Assembly (NCBI RefSeq): GCF_048771995.1
Contig: NC_133043.1
Location: forward strand, 8,574,501 to 8,638,500
Direction of reading: 5' to 3'
DNA from: Taeniopygia guttata
Taxonomy: Eukaryota > Chordata > Aves > Passeriformes > Estrildidae
DNA: 64,000 bases
Shown here: piece by piece, positions 1-12,032 of the stretch
Numbering within the stretch: the stretch's first letter is position 1
Layout: every line of letters begins with the position of its first letter
Made by a program: the position numbers and the translations under genes
Notes under the pieces: model-generated
Told to the model about the DNA's origin: nothing
Databases searched by the model: none
The model's input: only the letters and a program-made list of their open reading frames with translations

Positions 1-479
1 TAATTTCATGTATTTAGGTGATCCTTTTGCTCTTCCTTCCCTTCTCACTGCATTCAAACTTGACAGTCTGGTTACTGTAAACCATGAGCTGTGTATGTAC
101 ATGACCGTGTCTCTCAGAGCAGTGGGTTCTCACGCTGCTTTGAACACTAAATCAGCATCTGTGCCTGATACACTGGCTGAATTATTTTTCTTTTTTAAAT
201 GTTCTCATTAGCAACTCCGTAAAATCTTCCCAGTTATTTCTATTGGACACAGATGCTTAACTTGCACAGCGTGCTAGTTCCCCGACCAGGGTTTGTTTTC
301 TAAGCTCTCTGCAGCAGGATTTTGGGGGATAAAACTCAGCTGCAGCTGGGAGGAGCTCCGGGAAAAGCTGTGGCTGGCACCCCTCAGGTTTCCAGCCTGC
401 CTGTGCTCCCCGCTAAGGACACGCACAGCCTGGACCCAGCACACCACCTATTTCTGTACAGGTCACCAGCTGATCAGGA

Positions 480-924
480 CATCCATTCCGTACGAGCACA
501 GAAACCCGAGCAGCCTGCCTTTGTCACCGGCGGAGGAGTTGCAGGGTCCCGCTCGGGCTCCTTTTGTTACAGGGCGGCCGCGGCGCAGCTCTCCGCAATC
601 CCATTAAAAGCTTTTCTCCTGCCACCTCTGCTCCTCGGTGTCCCTGGCAAGCAAATTCCGCCTCCCAAGCTCTGCTCCGAGCCTGACGGAGCAGGGGGAG
701 CTCCCCAGGCTCCAGCCCCTCGCTAAGCAGCGTGGGTGCCGCGATTGACCGAGGAGCAGCGATGGCTCAGCCTTACCCCGACCGCGAGCTCTGCTTCTCC
801 TCTTGTTCTTTCCGTCTTCTTAAACTTTCACGTCATCTCTCCCCTCATTCTGGCTCCTTGCGGCTCGCTGCTCGTTCGGCTCCTCTCTGCTCCGCTGCTG
901 ACAGCCAGCTGTTGTCTCTGCCTT

Positions 925-969
<45 letters not shown>

Positions 970-1190
970 TTGCTGGTTGTCGTGGAGATGCGAAGTTTCG
1001 TGTTACATGTGTGCCAAAGAGGGAGGGAGAGGAGCCACGGCAGGCTGAGCCGGAGCCGCTGCCAGCTCCCCGGGCCGCCCGAGGGCCGGCACTTGTTGCT
1101 GGCTTCCTCTGTGCATCTCCTCCGAGAGAGGAGTTTCTTCCTTACCTTTGAATGACGGCTTTTTTTTCGATAGTTTGAGGCGATGTTGTT
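480..1190. promoter_or_regulatory. CpG-rich island inside RECQL5 intron
   Basis: CpG dinucleotides cluster here (for example GGGCGGCCGCGGCGC near 570 and CCCGGGCCGCCCGAGGGC near 1070), unlike the surrounding CpG-poor intron. A CRE-like TTCACGTCATC lies near 829 and a 42-T run splits the island. The pattern suits a promoter, either for an alternative RECQL5 transcript or for a nested gene on either strand. No TATA box or clear first coding exon was found, so direction and target are unknown. Confidence 0.45.
927..968. repeat. 42-T homopolymer
   Basis: An uninterrupted run of 42 T within the CpG-rich island. It could be the reverse of a poly-A tail from a retrotransposed copy, but no recognisable retrocopy flanks it. 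Length in the assembly may be unreliable. Confidence 0.9.
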
Positions 1191-4100
1191 AAAGCAAGTA
1201 ACTTTTCTTTATGCTGCCCAGTTTCCTTCCGGCTCCTGGTGAAGGAGCTTTTCTCCTGTGCTCATTGAAAGGGCACAGCAAGTATTCACAAGGGCAGAGC
1301 AGCGCTGTGAGAGACCTGCCCCGAGCAGGGCAGCAGGGACAATGCTGGGGTGGTGAGTTTGCTGCTGGGATGGTGAATTTGCTCCGTGTCCTTGGCCAGG
1401 TCATTTACTCTCCTGATGCTGAGCTTTTAGCTTCTTGTGTTCTGGAGACAGCTGACTGTCACTGTCTTGTCTCAGAGGGTGAAGCTCGGGTGATGAAGAA
1501 AGGACACAATCCTTCAGACAGGTGCAAAATTAGAAGTTCTCATCAACCTCATGACTTGCTCTTCCATTTGATAAAGCTCATTAAGTGCCTTTCACTTGAC
1601 AACTGCATAACTAATTTGCCCTCATATGAGTTTTATCTTTTTTAACCCTTTCACTTCACATTATTCCAAGACTTGCCAAGTTGTATTTTTCTGATGAGGC
1701 TCTGTACCCTTTGGCTTATACAAGGGAATGCTTTTTTCTACTGTTTTTTTGGGAGAGGCAGAGCTTCTTTTAGGATATGTGACTTTGCTTCTTCTCTGGC
1801 TGTCCATCTGCTTCTCCTAATTGCAGGAATGGGGCTCCTGTTTTATGTGGTGTATAAAAACAAGAATTACCAAAACTACACAGGTGCAAGCTGTTTTGTG
1901 GTCAGTTTAGCACTTTCCTGAAATGTATTGCCACAGACAAAAATGTGTTAATAAACCTCATTGTTATTTGCTCTTCATCCCATTCCATAATGTCAGATGA
2001 GGGGGGAGGGGATGTCTGAAATGACATAATGATTTTATTTAGAAATTTTAGAGACCAGTGGTCAGCTCATACGCACTCTTTTTGAAGGGCAAAGGGGGAC
2101 AAATAATACAGTTGCATATTTAAAAGATGCAATAATTTTAGGACATGTATAATAATGCAAACTACCATTAATTTATGTAAATCATTTCCATCTCGTGGGC
2201 ATTAGTAAGGTGTTGGTGTGACAGGGAAAGCTTTCCCCTCACATGTTAATGCATAACCAACTATCTTGCAGGAGCTCTTGTGTTAAGCATTAATCCAGTG
2301 ATTAACCCCAGCATCCCTGTTGGTAACTTCATTTTTTGCCTTTTGACCCTAATTACAGGATTGCAATTTTAGTTTTGCAACTGAATTTCTGTTATGGCCC
2401 AACTCCTGAACACCGTTGGCTACAGTGGGGCTGTGGCCCCAATCTGGGTAATTCTTCAGGAAGAAAAGGGCAATTGCAGAAGGTTGTGTGGAAAGGGCTT
2501 GGCTTTACAAGCCTGATGAGTTGGAAACTGGAACTCTAAATTCCAGTGAGCTCACAGCTGATCTCTGCTTCCACCAAAGCCCTCCGCTGGGGCTTCTAAA
2601 GGACAGAGGTGTGTGTGGCTATCCCTCCCCAGCATAAGCCTGGTGAGCTGTGGGAGAGGAGAGAGGGCTTGTCCCTCACTGAATGCCTCACTTAACTCTA
2701 ATACAGATCAGTGCGTGCGAGGGGAAGAGACAGAGACTAATGAGAATGCCTGCCTGTTTTCTTTTGGGGAAACAAAAAGCTGACTTGCAGCTCGCTGACA
2801 TTTCTGTAGTCACGTTGCATTGGCAAGCCAGGCAGCACCAGTAGTTCTTGTGGAAAGGCAGGACAAGGGTATCAAATGTGTTGCCCCCATCTCGGTCCCC
2901 CCACCCTTCCCCTCCGTGTGAAAGGAGCTCTTTGAGTGCAGGAGCAGAGTGAGTCAGTGTGGCTCTGCAGGGGGATAGAATGGCAGCTTTGTGGGAGCCT
3001 CTCCAGGCTTTGGTGCCCTGCACGCTGCAGGCACCCTGCTGCAGCCCCTTGCCTGGGCACTGCCAGCTCCCTGGCACTTCAGCACACTCAGGTGGCTGCT
3101 GGGGACAGGAACCTGTGTCCTGCTGCTGTGCTGCCTTCCAGATCAACCTCCCAGGCCCTGAGAAGGAGTGAGCTAGCAGCCACTGCAGCCCCTTACAGGG
3201 TTTGTTTGTGATGCTTTGGTAACGTGCAGTTGTGTTCCCTCCAGACACACAAAGACACAAGTGAAGAAGAAAACTGTGTTTGTTAGATCTCTGGCAAGTT
3301 TTGACGTGCCTTAAAGGGTTTAGAATAAGAGTAAATGAGATGCTTGCTCTCTTACTTTTCCCCTCTGTGACCCACTTTCTGCAGATGAAGTTGGGAAGCA
3401 CCTTGGTAGAGAAGACAAATTTCCACCTTGTTTTTCCTTGTAGTGAAATAATTTTCTTCTAAAGTAACTTTTGTTCCCACTTGGCTGCAGGATTTGATCT
3501 CTAAAGGCCCAACAAAGTGAATGTTTTCTTAGACTTATTATCAGCATTTTAACTAACATACAACCAGCCACCTCTGCTGAGAAACTTTAGTTTAAAAAAA
3601 TCTCCTCTAAATTGTGCTTTCTTTAAAAAAGGGGGGGAGAGTCACTGCCTGATCATTCTTTGGCAAAATCACTGTATTCCCTGGTTTAAGTTAGGGAGTG
3701 TTTTAGAAGAGAAATTATTTCCTGCCTGTATTTCTAGTGAGCATATTGTCACCAAATTCTTTTTTATGTACCCCAAAACAGTGATGCCTGCCAAAAATAT
3801 TTTTAAATTTCTGGAAGAATCTAATAATCTTCTCATGGTTGGTTTGCTAATCCTGGTAAACTGGTTGTGCAATCCTGTGTGAGCAAATGAACTTGTTTTC
3901 ATGCATGTAGGACTGACTCTACTCAAACTTTGGGTGCTGATCTGGAGCATGTATGAACCCATCAAGATCCAGGCTGTGTTATCTGAATAGTATTCCCTTG
4001 TGACCTCACTTTGGACTCTGTTTCTGGGACTTTCTTTACATTCCTGTGTCTTCAAATATATATTTCTTAACCTTCAAAACACAAATAATAAACCTAGAAA

Positions 4101-4284
4101 CTCTGCAATGTGAGATATACTCTGAGGTGTAGTGATCAATGGGGCCTCTTTACCTACAGCCATCCTGATAGGACATGGAATATATTTAGGCAGCGACACA
4201 AAATTAATAACTGTATATTTAATCAACTGTTCCTTTTGCAGATCTCAAAGATCTGAAAGGGTTTAGCAGAAGAGATTAACACTG

Positions 4285-4385
4285 ATAGTTTTTTACATAT
4301 GGGGAAGTGAAGGCAGAGAGACTTGAAGCAAGGTGCCAGGAACAGAACCCAAATTCTGCTCTGGGGATTAAACCCTGTGATTCCT
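4285..4385 (+). repeat. MIR-like ancient SINE relic
   Basis: The stretch TTTTTTACATATGGGGAAG, then GGCAGAGAGACTTGAAGCAAGG and later CAGAACCCAAATTCTG resembles a diverged MIR/CORE-SINE consensus (ATGGGGAAACTGAGGC ... CAGAGCTGGGATT). MIR copies are old and few in bird genomes. Assignment is by eye only. Confidence 0.4.
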
Positions 4386-4511
4386 GCTGGAATAGTCATT
4401 CTCTGTGAAAAAACAAGACTCAAATCTGTATCTAAAGACACCCTCCATTTGGAGGGTAGAATTTTTGTGGGCAGAAGTGATAACCAGATGATTTTGCCTT
4501 GTGTTTCCAAG

Positions 4512-4739
4512 CTGTCGCCACGCTGCCATAGCGAAGTACTTCGGCGATGTCACCCCTCCTTGCAACAAATGCTGTGACTTCTGCAAGAACCCAGAGGCAG
4601 TGAAAAGGCAACAGGAGGCACTGGAACGCTGCAGCAACAGCTGGAGCAAAACCTGCATCGGGCCCACGGGGGCCTCCTGGGATAGCTACGACCCAGAGCT
4701 GTACGAGGGCGGGAGGAGAGGCTGCAGAGGCTTCAGCAG
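4512..4739 (+). CDS. RECQL5: RECQL5 exon: zinc-binding subdomain
   Basis: The exon opens with one base of a split codon, then [12 protein letters not shown], followed by cysteines spaced as in CNKCCDFC. In human RECQL5 the matching four cysteines bind the zinc ion that stabilises the RecQ helicase core; all four have counterparts here. The exon then runs through a WSKTCIGP segment and DPELYEGG, both conserved in human. It ends AG before GT, and the split arginine is completed by the next exon. Confidence 0.93.
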
Positions 4740-7700
4740 GTCTGTACCAGAGAGGTTACACTCATCTCACAGGAGCCATCAGAGAAAAGAGCATCCACCA
4801 GCTGCAGGCCCAGACACCTCTATTTTCAGCACATGTTTCTGTGTGGATGGTATTCTTCTGTAACTTTCTGGCAGCTGCAGCTGGAATTTCATTTTCCACA
4901 CACTTTGGCAGCCTTGTTCACATTCGTGTCCCACAGAACCAAAAGCTGTTTTGACAGAGCTAAGAATTGCCCTGCACAATGTAATTGACTCAAGAAACTA
5001 GCCTGAAATTTTTGAAAGCAGCAAGTGGACTCAGCCTGCTCATAGTCACAAGGATCAAAAATGTTTAAAGTTGAGACCCAGGTGATATGGTCCAGAGTTC
5101 ATTTCTGATTTAACACAGCTGTCTGTTAGCCAGCAGGCCAGGGGCCACTCACAGGACTTAGTCACCACAGAGGATGTTATGAAGTGCCAGTGTCAAATTG
5201 TTCTGCAGATTGCTGCATTTTTCTATCAGGCTGACAGCAAAAAGAAGATGTGCAGTGGGAAATATGATGAATTCTGTAAAATGCTTGGCAGTGTGGAGGT
5301 GACAAGTTCTCCTTCCTCTTGTTCACTGGCAGAGTTGCAGTGACTGTGCAGCTGTGTCAGGATGAAGTTTCTCTGCTGGCACTGCCCATGAAGCTGTGCC
5401 AGGATACACAGTGCTGTAGGCTGGCCAGGCCCTCTGCTTTACCTTAAAAAGCTCGAGATTGGTACCTTTGTTCTTTGGCCAAGTCCAGCCGAGTCAGAGA
5501 AAACCACGACTTGTGACCTAAGCCTGTGTTTGGTCTCAGGACCTCAGAAGCCACAGCTAATGCTGTTGTAAAGAGCAGTGTTTGCCACTTGGCTTACTGA
5601 ACCTTTCCATGATCTGATTGTAGTTTTGCCTTGGAAGTTGTAATAGACAGCAGCTCTAAAGCTCAGATTTGTGACACCTGTAAGTTCAGCAGCTGTGGGA
5701 GGCAGTGAACTCGTGGGCTACATCTGGTGAGGATCAGCTGCTGCATTTCAGCGTAGTAGAGATGGAGATTTCATTTATTGCAGCAGCCTGTGAACAAGTG
5801 AGGCTGAGGAATGGATGTTGTGCCCTTTCTGCCATCTCTGCTCCGAGGGCTGGAGGGACTGACAGATGGGGTAGTGACTCCTGAACCCCTGGGAGCATCT
5901 GGCAGAGCTGCTGAAATGGAGCCTTCCATTCTCAGGGCACTAGTTACATGCTCTTAGTTCATGCCACTGCCTACTACTTTATGGGATTAACAAATGCTGT
6001 GAATTTTTGGAGGACACTCACTGCTGTCCTGGTTGGACAATGGTGGAGAAACTCAAAGTGAAGCCATGTTCAGAAAGGATGTTGGATGCATCACTAGGGT
6101 GGCTTCCCAAACTTGTCCCCCAGTTCATGCTGCAGCTACAAAACTGCTTGTTCCTCTTGCTTTCCTGCCTTACCCAGGTATGATGAAGAGGGCAGTGGGA
6201 ATTGGGATGAAGACAATGATGAGCGTCGGAAACGGGAGTGGGACAACTTCTACAAGAAACAGATGAGTCTGCGCAAAGTGAGTTGGGGTCAAAGATGCAC
6301 AGAGGCTTTGCTGTGAGTTTGTCTGACAGCCATAAAGGTTTCCTGGTGCTGATGACAGTAAATTATTTCATCTTGGTGTTGCTTGTTGTCTTTCACTTCT
6401 TGTACTTCTGCTTTTGCTGTGTTCTCCATATTCTGGGCCAGTCCCATAATATGAAGAAATGCAGCTTGTTAATGTGCTGGTTTCTCTGCAGTGCTAAGCA
6501 AGAGGAGCCTGTTGGTTTTAATCCCCATGGTAGCAATAAAACCAGATTTTCCCATTCAGCTTCTCTTAAATATTCATATAGCAGAGGTGAACTTTTGGCT
6601 TTGATTCTTGTTCTTTGTCTTCTTGGCCTTGTTTCGGTGCATATTCGATGCCTTTATAACTTCAGCTTTAATTTTCCCTGGAGTAGGGATATAAAACATG
6701 TCTTTTATACTTCTAGATCTGCATGTGTGTAGTAGGAATGGAAATGTTTGACTGATCTTTGTTTTCTTCCAGGGCAAAGAACCAGAAAAGGAAGATTTTG
6801 TTCCTCCAAGTAAATATCTTCTTTGATTTATAACAGGTTTTCTTTGGGAGAAGAAAGTCTTATATTTTGCAGCTGCATGCAATTTGTACAGCATCACCAC
6901 TGGAGGTATCAGTCCCTAGGCACAGAGGTCAAGCTTTTGGCTGTGAAAACTTGGCTGGAGGAGATGGACCACAGCTTAGCTTTGGTCAGGGTGAAGATAT
7001 GGAATGCATCTTTCTGAACAGCATTTCCAAATAAGCAAGAGAGAAGAAAAACTCTGTCTAACCTGACTTTGTAGTGTTAGCTATTTCTGCAGTGGTTATG
7101 CAGCAGTAATAATAATCATAAGGAAACTGCTGAAAACCTTTGCTGTTTGTAACTGTGCTGCTGGGGGCCCTGTCTGGCACTGTTGCAAAAGAACACTTAA
7201 TAAGTCAAGTTATTCTATACAGCTTGAATTTTTTTTTGGTTGATATTGTGAGGAGCACAAAAGATTTGAATTTCCTAAGGGCCTTAAAGAAAGATTTTCT
7301 GAGGTGGGAAGATTTTGGAATGCTGTTAGTCCTAAACTCCAAAGTAGATGTTCTCAATCAGGGAAAACATTCTCACTTTGGTTTCTGCCTACTCTTTTGG
7401 AGTGTGTAGCTTCTCCAGGTAGAAAGGGTAACCACAGTGTTCCTTGGGGTGACAGTGCAGGGAGGAGAAAGCCAGGCAGTCCTGGACCTGCACCTCCCTG
7501 TGACAGCTGAGATGTTCTCCATCAGCCTAGCCTTGCCATAGCTCCTTTCCCAAATTCCTCTCCTGTGGCAGGTGCAGACTGTCCCCTGAAGGAGGCTGCC
7601 AGCAGGAGGATCTCCAAGCTCACTGTGAAGGTAAGTGATGTTGCAAAGAACAGCAAGGCTTCTGCCTGGCCTGTCCTTAACTCCTTCAGGGGTGGAAGTC

Positions 7701-10700
7701 CAAGAGGCAGTGTGACATCTGTAGAGCAAGTCTGAGTATCCCATGTTTCCTAGGGCCGGGAACACTGCCTGAAAATGCTGGAAGAAGCTTTGAGCAGCAA
7801 CCAAAAGACTCCAGCAGCAGAAGGAAGATGGTATGAGATGAGGAAAAAGGGGTGCATACTGAGTCCCTTAACACAGGACCTGCTCTTCCCTGAGCACAAT
7901 TACCATTGTAATGTGTATTAACTGTGCTCAGGGAAGAGCAGGCCCTCTGTTAACACAATTAAAGAATGCTTTTTCGAGCTTTTTAAAGTTATTTTGTCCA
8001 AGGATGTAGTTTCACTTAACAGCATCTTTCTGGCTCTGATGTTGAAGATTAGACCTGATGATTCGTGGCTGGTTGCTGTTATCAGCTTGATCCCAGGAGT
8101 GGCAGTTCTTCCCTGTCCCACAAGATGGGGATAGTGTACTTCTCAAATGGAGCAGTGGGCAAGACTCTTGATTTAAAACCGTTTTCATCACCCTTTCCAT
8201 TGTCCATCAACTCACCACTACATGCCTTAGGACTTAACTGGAAATTATCACTTAATCTTGTGCTGGAGGGAATGGATTTTGTACTTTCTGGGAGATACTT
8301 AAGCATTAGTGTTCCCTTTGCAGATACAGAAGTGTGTCTTGCCAGGAATCACCCCAGCCTGTGTTTCAGGTCAGACCCTGCTGTCTGTGCAGTGGAAATG
8401 GAATACGAAGCTTTCCGGACCAGCAAAATGGCAAATTCCTACAAGGCAGCTGTGCTAAAGAAGGTAGGGACAAACATCTACATCTGCTGCTCCCTGGAAC
8501 CTGGGAGCTCCAGGGCAAATAGGGCAGAGTTTGTGTGGGAAAGGTGAAGGACAAGCTCTGTTTTGCATTGGGTATCTTACAAATCTTTCTTCTTAATTTT
8601 GTTTCCAGGGGGGCCCAGAATCACCTCGAGTTCACATCTTTGTTGGCTTTACAGGCTCTGAAGACCTACATAGGAGTGCAAGCTTATCCAGATATGTTGT
8701 AGCCATACAGGAATTTGGGAATTCCTCAGGCTGCTGCTGGCACTAGAGAAGCCTTAGTTTAGGTTATCTGGTTGCCATCATGCTCTCTGAAGATGTTTCT
8801 GTTCTTGAAGCAGGTGCCTCTCCACAGCAGATATTTGTTTTGTTACTATGACTTTTAGTATGTACAAGGCAGAAATTCATAAAGATTTCTGGCCATTAGA
8901 GAATATTTCTGTTCTCTTTTCAGGTGGCAGAAATCAATAAAGCCTCCAAACAAGGGGAATTGTTCTCAGTCTTTGGGTCTGGAACAGATGGTAACAGCAA
9001 TTTCAAAACAAAATCTGTGTCTCTAGCAGAAGAAGACTTTGTCCCTGCATCCCAGGTTCCCTCGGTGAGTGGGATAGACAGGAGGAAATAGTGTATTTTG
9101 TCTGTCTGACTTTTCATAAATTTGAATCCTTTCTGTGGCCACAACTGCCATTGTGCTATATTTTTATTGTAATTGCTTTTTCCTGTCTGTCACGTTGTTA
9201 TTAGTGAATATAATCTGTGTTCAGGCCACAGCTTAAATAAGTTCTTTCTCATTTTGCTTTATCCAAGGATGCAGCCTTATTTTCTTACTGCTGGCCTAGG
9301 TCTTCCACCTAATCCATTTCCCTCATGTCTCTGTTAATGGGTGTGATGATCAGTCAGATTTAGAGCCTCCTTCAGCTTACAGCTGCCCACCCTGGTGTAT
9401 TGTGTGCAGAAATTTAGCTGCTTTCATGGTGCTGCACTCAGGGATCTCACATCCAAAATTTCTTCTTCTTCCTGTCTCCCCAGTTCAAACCCAAGCGTGT
9501 GGGAGCAGGATTTCCAAAGAAATCCAGCTTGTTCCAGACAGCTTCAGAACTGCTAAAGATCCAGGAGGAGAGTGATGCAAAGCCTGCCAAAAAAGACTGT
9601 CCAAGTGGGCAAGACAACAGCAGCTACAGTCTGGACCTGGACACCAGAAACCCTGCTCTCCAGAGGGAAGAAACTGCAACCAAAGCAGTGGGTGAGAGTG
9701 CAGGCGTAGAGCTACACCCAGAAAAGAAGGAGCAGCAACCCAGTCCAGACACAAAAAGTGCCCTTGGGGGGAGCCCTGCTAAGAAGTCCAAACGTAGCAA
9801 GAAGCAGCAAATGCTTGCACAGGCAGCTAAAAAGGAATCACAGGATATTTCCAAATTCTTCTCCCTCACCAAAGCTGCCTCTAAAGCCCAAAGCTGCAGT
9901 GTAGCAAAGGGAGATGGCTGTTCTGCAAGCACAGTACCTCAGGTTCCTTCTCAAAGTGTTTGTCAAAAGAAACCAATGCCTCAGGAAAACAAAGATGGCT
10001 CTGGAGACCTGACTGGGCAGTTCCAGGGGGAGAATAAAGAACTGAGAGAAACAGAAGTAGCACTGCCTGAGAGAGAGGAGAATTCTAAGACCCAGCAGGC
10101 TGCTGAATGTGAATTCCTTGAGGGAGAAATGGATGTGAAGTCCAGGTAAAATCTCTACTTCTCTGCTCTCTGTGTTGTCCAGAGCCCCACCAGCCTTGTC
10201 CTGGAAACCTGTATGAGGTTTCTGGGTCAGTGAGGGAAACTCTTGCTTTACCATGCAGACTCATGGCCACTGACACTGAATGCAGAAATATTTTCACTGT
10301 GGAATGATTACAATTGGCCTTCTCTCCACTCTTCCCCTTAGTGTTGCTGAAAATGTTGCAGAAACTGAGCTACCTGTTGTTGGAGAAGGTGACAGTGGGA
10401 AGCGACCAGGATCAGATGAGGTAAGACTTCAAAGAATGCTGATTACCTCTATTTCTTCTGCTCATCTTGTGTCAAATTTCTCTTTGGGAATGACACTCCC
10501 GCTCTGAGAGTGTCATTTATCTGGGGAGGGGCAAGATGCGGTTGCAACAGGAAGGAGAACCTCAGTTGTGTTGCATTCCTGGTGTTTCCCTGCTGCCCTC
10601 TGGGCTGTGCCAGCACCTTGGGCTGCAGTGGAGGGCTCCCTCTTCACTGCTTTGTTCCCTCCTCTGTGCAACTCATGTGACTGTGCCCTTGCTGGTGACT

Positions 10701-12032
10701 TGCCTGGAATTAGTGTCCCCACCCCCTGAGATCTGCGACTGACTATAATTAGGGAGCTGCTTTCTCAAGGCAAGAGCACAACCACAGGCCAGAGACACAC
10801 GGGACCATTGGGAAGTGACCCTTGCTCACAGCTGCCTTGCCATTTATTTTCTGCTTCTGCATTTGGCAGCTGAGATTGCCTGGCAGCTGTCTCTGCAACA
10901 CTGCAGTCTCCTTTCTTTTCAAACTGAGCAGGAGTGTGGCTCTCCTGATGTGTCTGATTCTTCCTGAGGGGTGTGTTCTGTTCTCAGCAGAAATCCTGAA
11001 AAATCTTTTCCAGTCAGTTTTCCTCTGTAGGATAGTGTCTAGCAATTAGCTGCCCCAATATGAGCACAGGGAATTCTTTAAAGGGTTTTTTATGTGGAAT
11101 TCTTTAAAGTGTTTTTTTTCAAAGTCCCTTTGTGTGGGAATTAGTGTCTGCACAGCAAGTTAAAAGAAGTTACAGAGATTCCTACTGGGTGTTCACTGGA
11201 GGCAGAGGCTGCAGGATGCAGCAAATATTCATGTTCTGGGAAGGTGATGGCTGCTTGGAAGAGCAATGCTGCCACAGGAATTGGTAGGTTTGGTTTTCTT
11301 CTGTCCCCTCTCCAGGATATGGAAAGTCCTGCAAAAAAGCGGCTCCGGACAGCAGCAAAATCTTCAATTCTGACCCAGCCAGAGGGCAAAAGTGTTGGTC
11401 CAACAAAGAAAAAGGTGACTTTTGACTCAAATTTAGAACAGTGTGATGAAGGAAGCAGCAAGACTATACAGCCAGTGACCAAAGGCATATCCCTCAAAGA
11501 GACTGCAGACATCGTTGTCAAGAATTTGACTCCGTTCTACAAGGGGGGAAAATTTGCTTCCAAGGTAGAGTATAGCTGAAGGCCCTCTTTAGCAGAAGGA
11601 GAATTCATCTCTCTAGGGATCTGGGGCACTGCAGGGCCAGCTGTGTGTGTTCAGTCTAGGAGTGGTTTGTGCTGCAGCCACTTGGAAAAACAGACTTGGA
11701 AACAGACTGGTGATGTAACTGGTGTCTGCTTTCTGCTCTCTGTCTTCCCCAATGCTGCAGGATCTCTTCAAGGGCTTTGCCAGGCACCTGTCTCACTTAC
11801 TGACCCAGGAGCAGAACCCTGCCCGCAAGACAGGTGTGTCTGGGGTGATTGCAATGCCAGATGGGTTCATGGCTTTAGAGGGGGCAGATGTCTTAAGTAT
11901 CAACTCAAAAATGGTGTTTCCTCTCTTGCAGTGAAGGAGGAAGCACAGAGACTCATCAAGGAGTTTTTCAAAACAAGGCTCAGGTGTGAGAGTGAGGGGG
12001 ACTGGGAGGAGCTGCAGAGCTTGGAGAGCTGA
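4512..12032 (+). CDS. RECQL5: RECQL5 DNA helicase, 3' two-thirds of the gene (12 exons)
   Basis: RecQ-like helicase 5 is a nuclear 3'-5' DNA helicase that removes RAD51 filaments, binds PCNA and RNA polymerase II, and limits recombination and transcription stress. Exons read: 4512-4739, 6178-6277, 6773-6809, 7572-7630, 7754-7830, 8370-8463, 8924-9064, 9484-10145, 10342-10420, 11316-11564, 11761-11833, 11932-12032. All have AG/GT borders and compatible phases, giving 632 residues and a TGA. The protein follows human RECQL5 from its zinc motif to the C-terminus. The helicase core exons lie before base 1, across a large intron. Identification is firm; single exon edges could be off by a few bases. 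Confidence 0.95.
4740..6177 (+). other. RECQL5: RECQL5 intron, 1.4 kb
   Basis: Bounded by AG|GTCTGT and TTACCCAG|G. I see no exon, repeat family or structured element in it. Confidence 0.7.
6178..8463 (+). CDS. RECQL5: RECQL5 exons: KIX-like RNA polymerase II-binding region
   Basis: Five short exons (6178-6277, 6773-6809, 7572-7630, 7754-7830, 8370-8463) encode [15 protein letters not shown], then [35 protein letters not shown] and [17 protein letters not shown]. These match the internal RNA-polymerase-interacting (IRI/KIX) module of human RECQL5 in order and spacing. The exon starting at 8370 was chosen over an in-frame extension to an earlier AG (about 8326) because it restores the phase left by the exon ending at 7830. 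Confidence 0.9.
7868..7954. repeat. Near-perfect 36-bp inverted repeat (hairpin)
   Basis: The left arm (7868-7902) and right arm (7918-7954) are reverse complements over about 35 positions with a few mismatches and one or two bulged bases. The core arm CCTGCTCTTCCCTGAGCACA is matched by TGTGCTCAGGGAAGAGCAGG. The spacer is 15 bp. It sits 37 bp after the RECQL5 exon ending at 7830 and would fold into an 87-nt stem-loop on either strand. It has the size of a pre-miRNA or a tiny palindromic element. Confidence 0.8.
8924..10145 (+). CDS. RECQL5: RECQL5 exons: RAD51- and PCNA-interaction linker
   Basis: Exon 8924-9064 (47 codons) leads into the long exon 9484-10145 (220 codons plus two bases). The latter opens [12 protein letters not shown] and soon shows LFQTASEL; the FxxA core corresponds to the BRC-variant motif through which human RECQL5 binds RAD51. 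Further on, [10 protein letters not shown] is a likely nuclear localisation stretch and QDISKFF fits a PCNA-box pattern (human QSIARFF). The rest is low-complexity, Lys/Glu/Ser-rich and probably disordered. Motif functions are known for human and inferred here. Confidence 0.9.
10342..12032 (+). CDS. RECQL5: RECQL5 exons: C-terminal SRI domain and PIP box
   Basis: Exons 10342-10420, 11316-11564, 11761-11833 and 11932-12032. The second carries a basic SPAKKRLR stretch and then [20 protein letters not shown], the start of the Set2-Rpb1-interacting domain that contacts the phosphorylated CTD of RNA polymerase II. The third reads [14 protein letters not shown]. The last contains [11 protein letters not shown], where QRLIKEFF matches the C-terminal PCNA-binding box of human (QNLIRHFF). 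It ends LESLES-type residues and TGA, eight codons after [10 protein letters not shown] begins. Confidence 0.92.

Larger units (their letters stand above)
1..4511 (+). other. RECQL5: Large RECQL5 intron (3' portion)
   Basis: No RECQL5 exon could be recognised before 4512, so the window opens inside an intron of at least 4.5 kb. In human, the large RECQL5 intron hosts the small antisense genes SMIM5 and SMIM6. I looked for their single-membrane-span proteins on the minus strand here and did not see them. The interval holds the CpG-rich island, an AT-rich block near 2030-2220, and a MIR-like relic just before the zinc-motif exon. Confidence 0.7.

Noticed and set aside
736-1155. Two overlapping 139-codon frames across the CpG island
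   Set aside because: Both depend on the poly-T run coding polyphenylalanine and have no recognisable domain.
1673-1921. 82-codon plus frame with a membrane-like segment, considered as a SMIM5/SMIM6-like gene
   Set aside because: Wrong strand relative to the human nested genes and no sequence likeness.
6238-6732. 164-codon plus frame with hydrophobic stretches
   Set aside because: It is the RECQL5 exon frame running on into the intron; the hydrophobicity comes from T-rich intron sequence.
8326-8463. Longer version of the RECQL5 exon starting after TTTGCAG
   Set aside because: It gives the wrong phase with the preceding exon; starting at 8370 fits.
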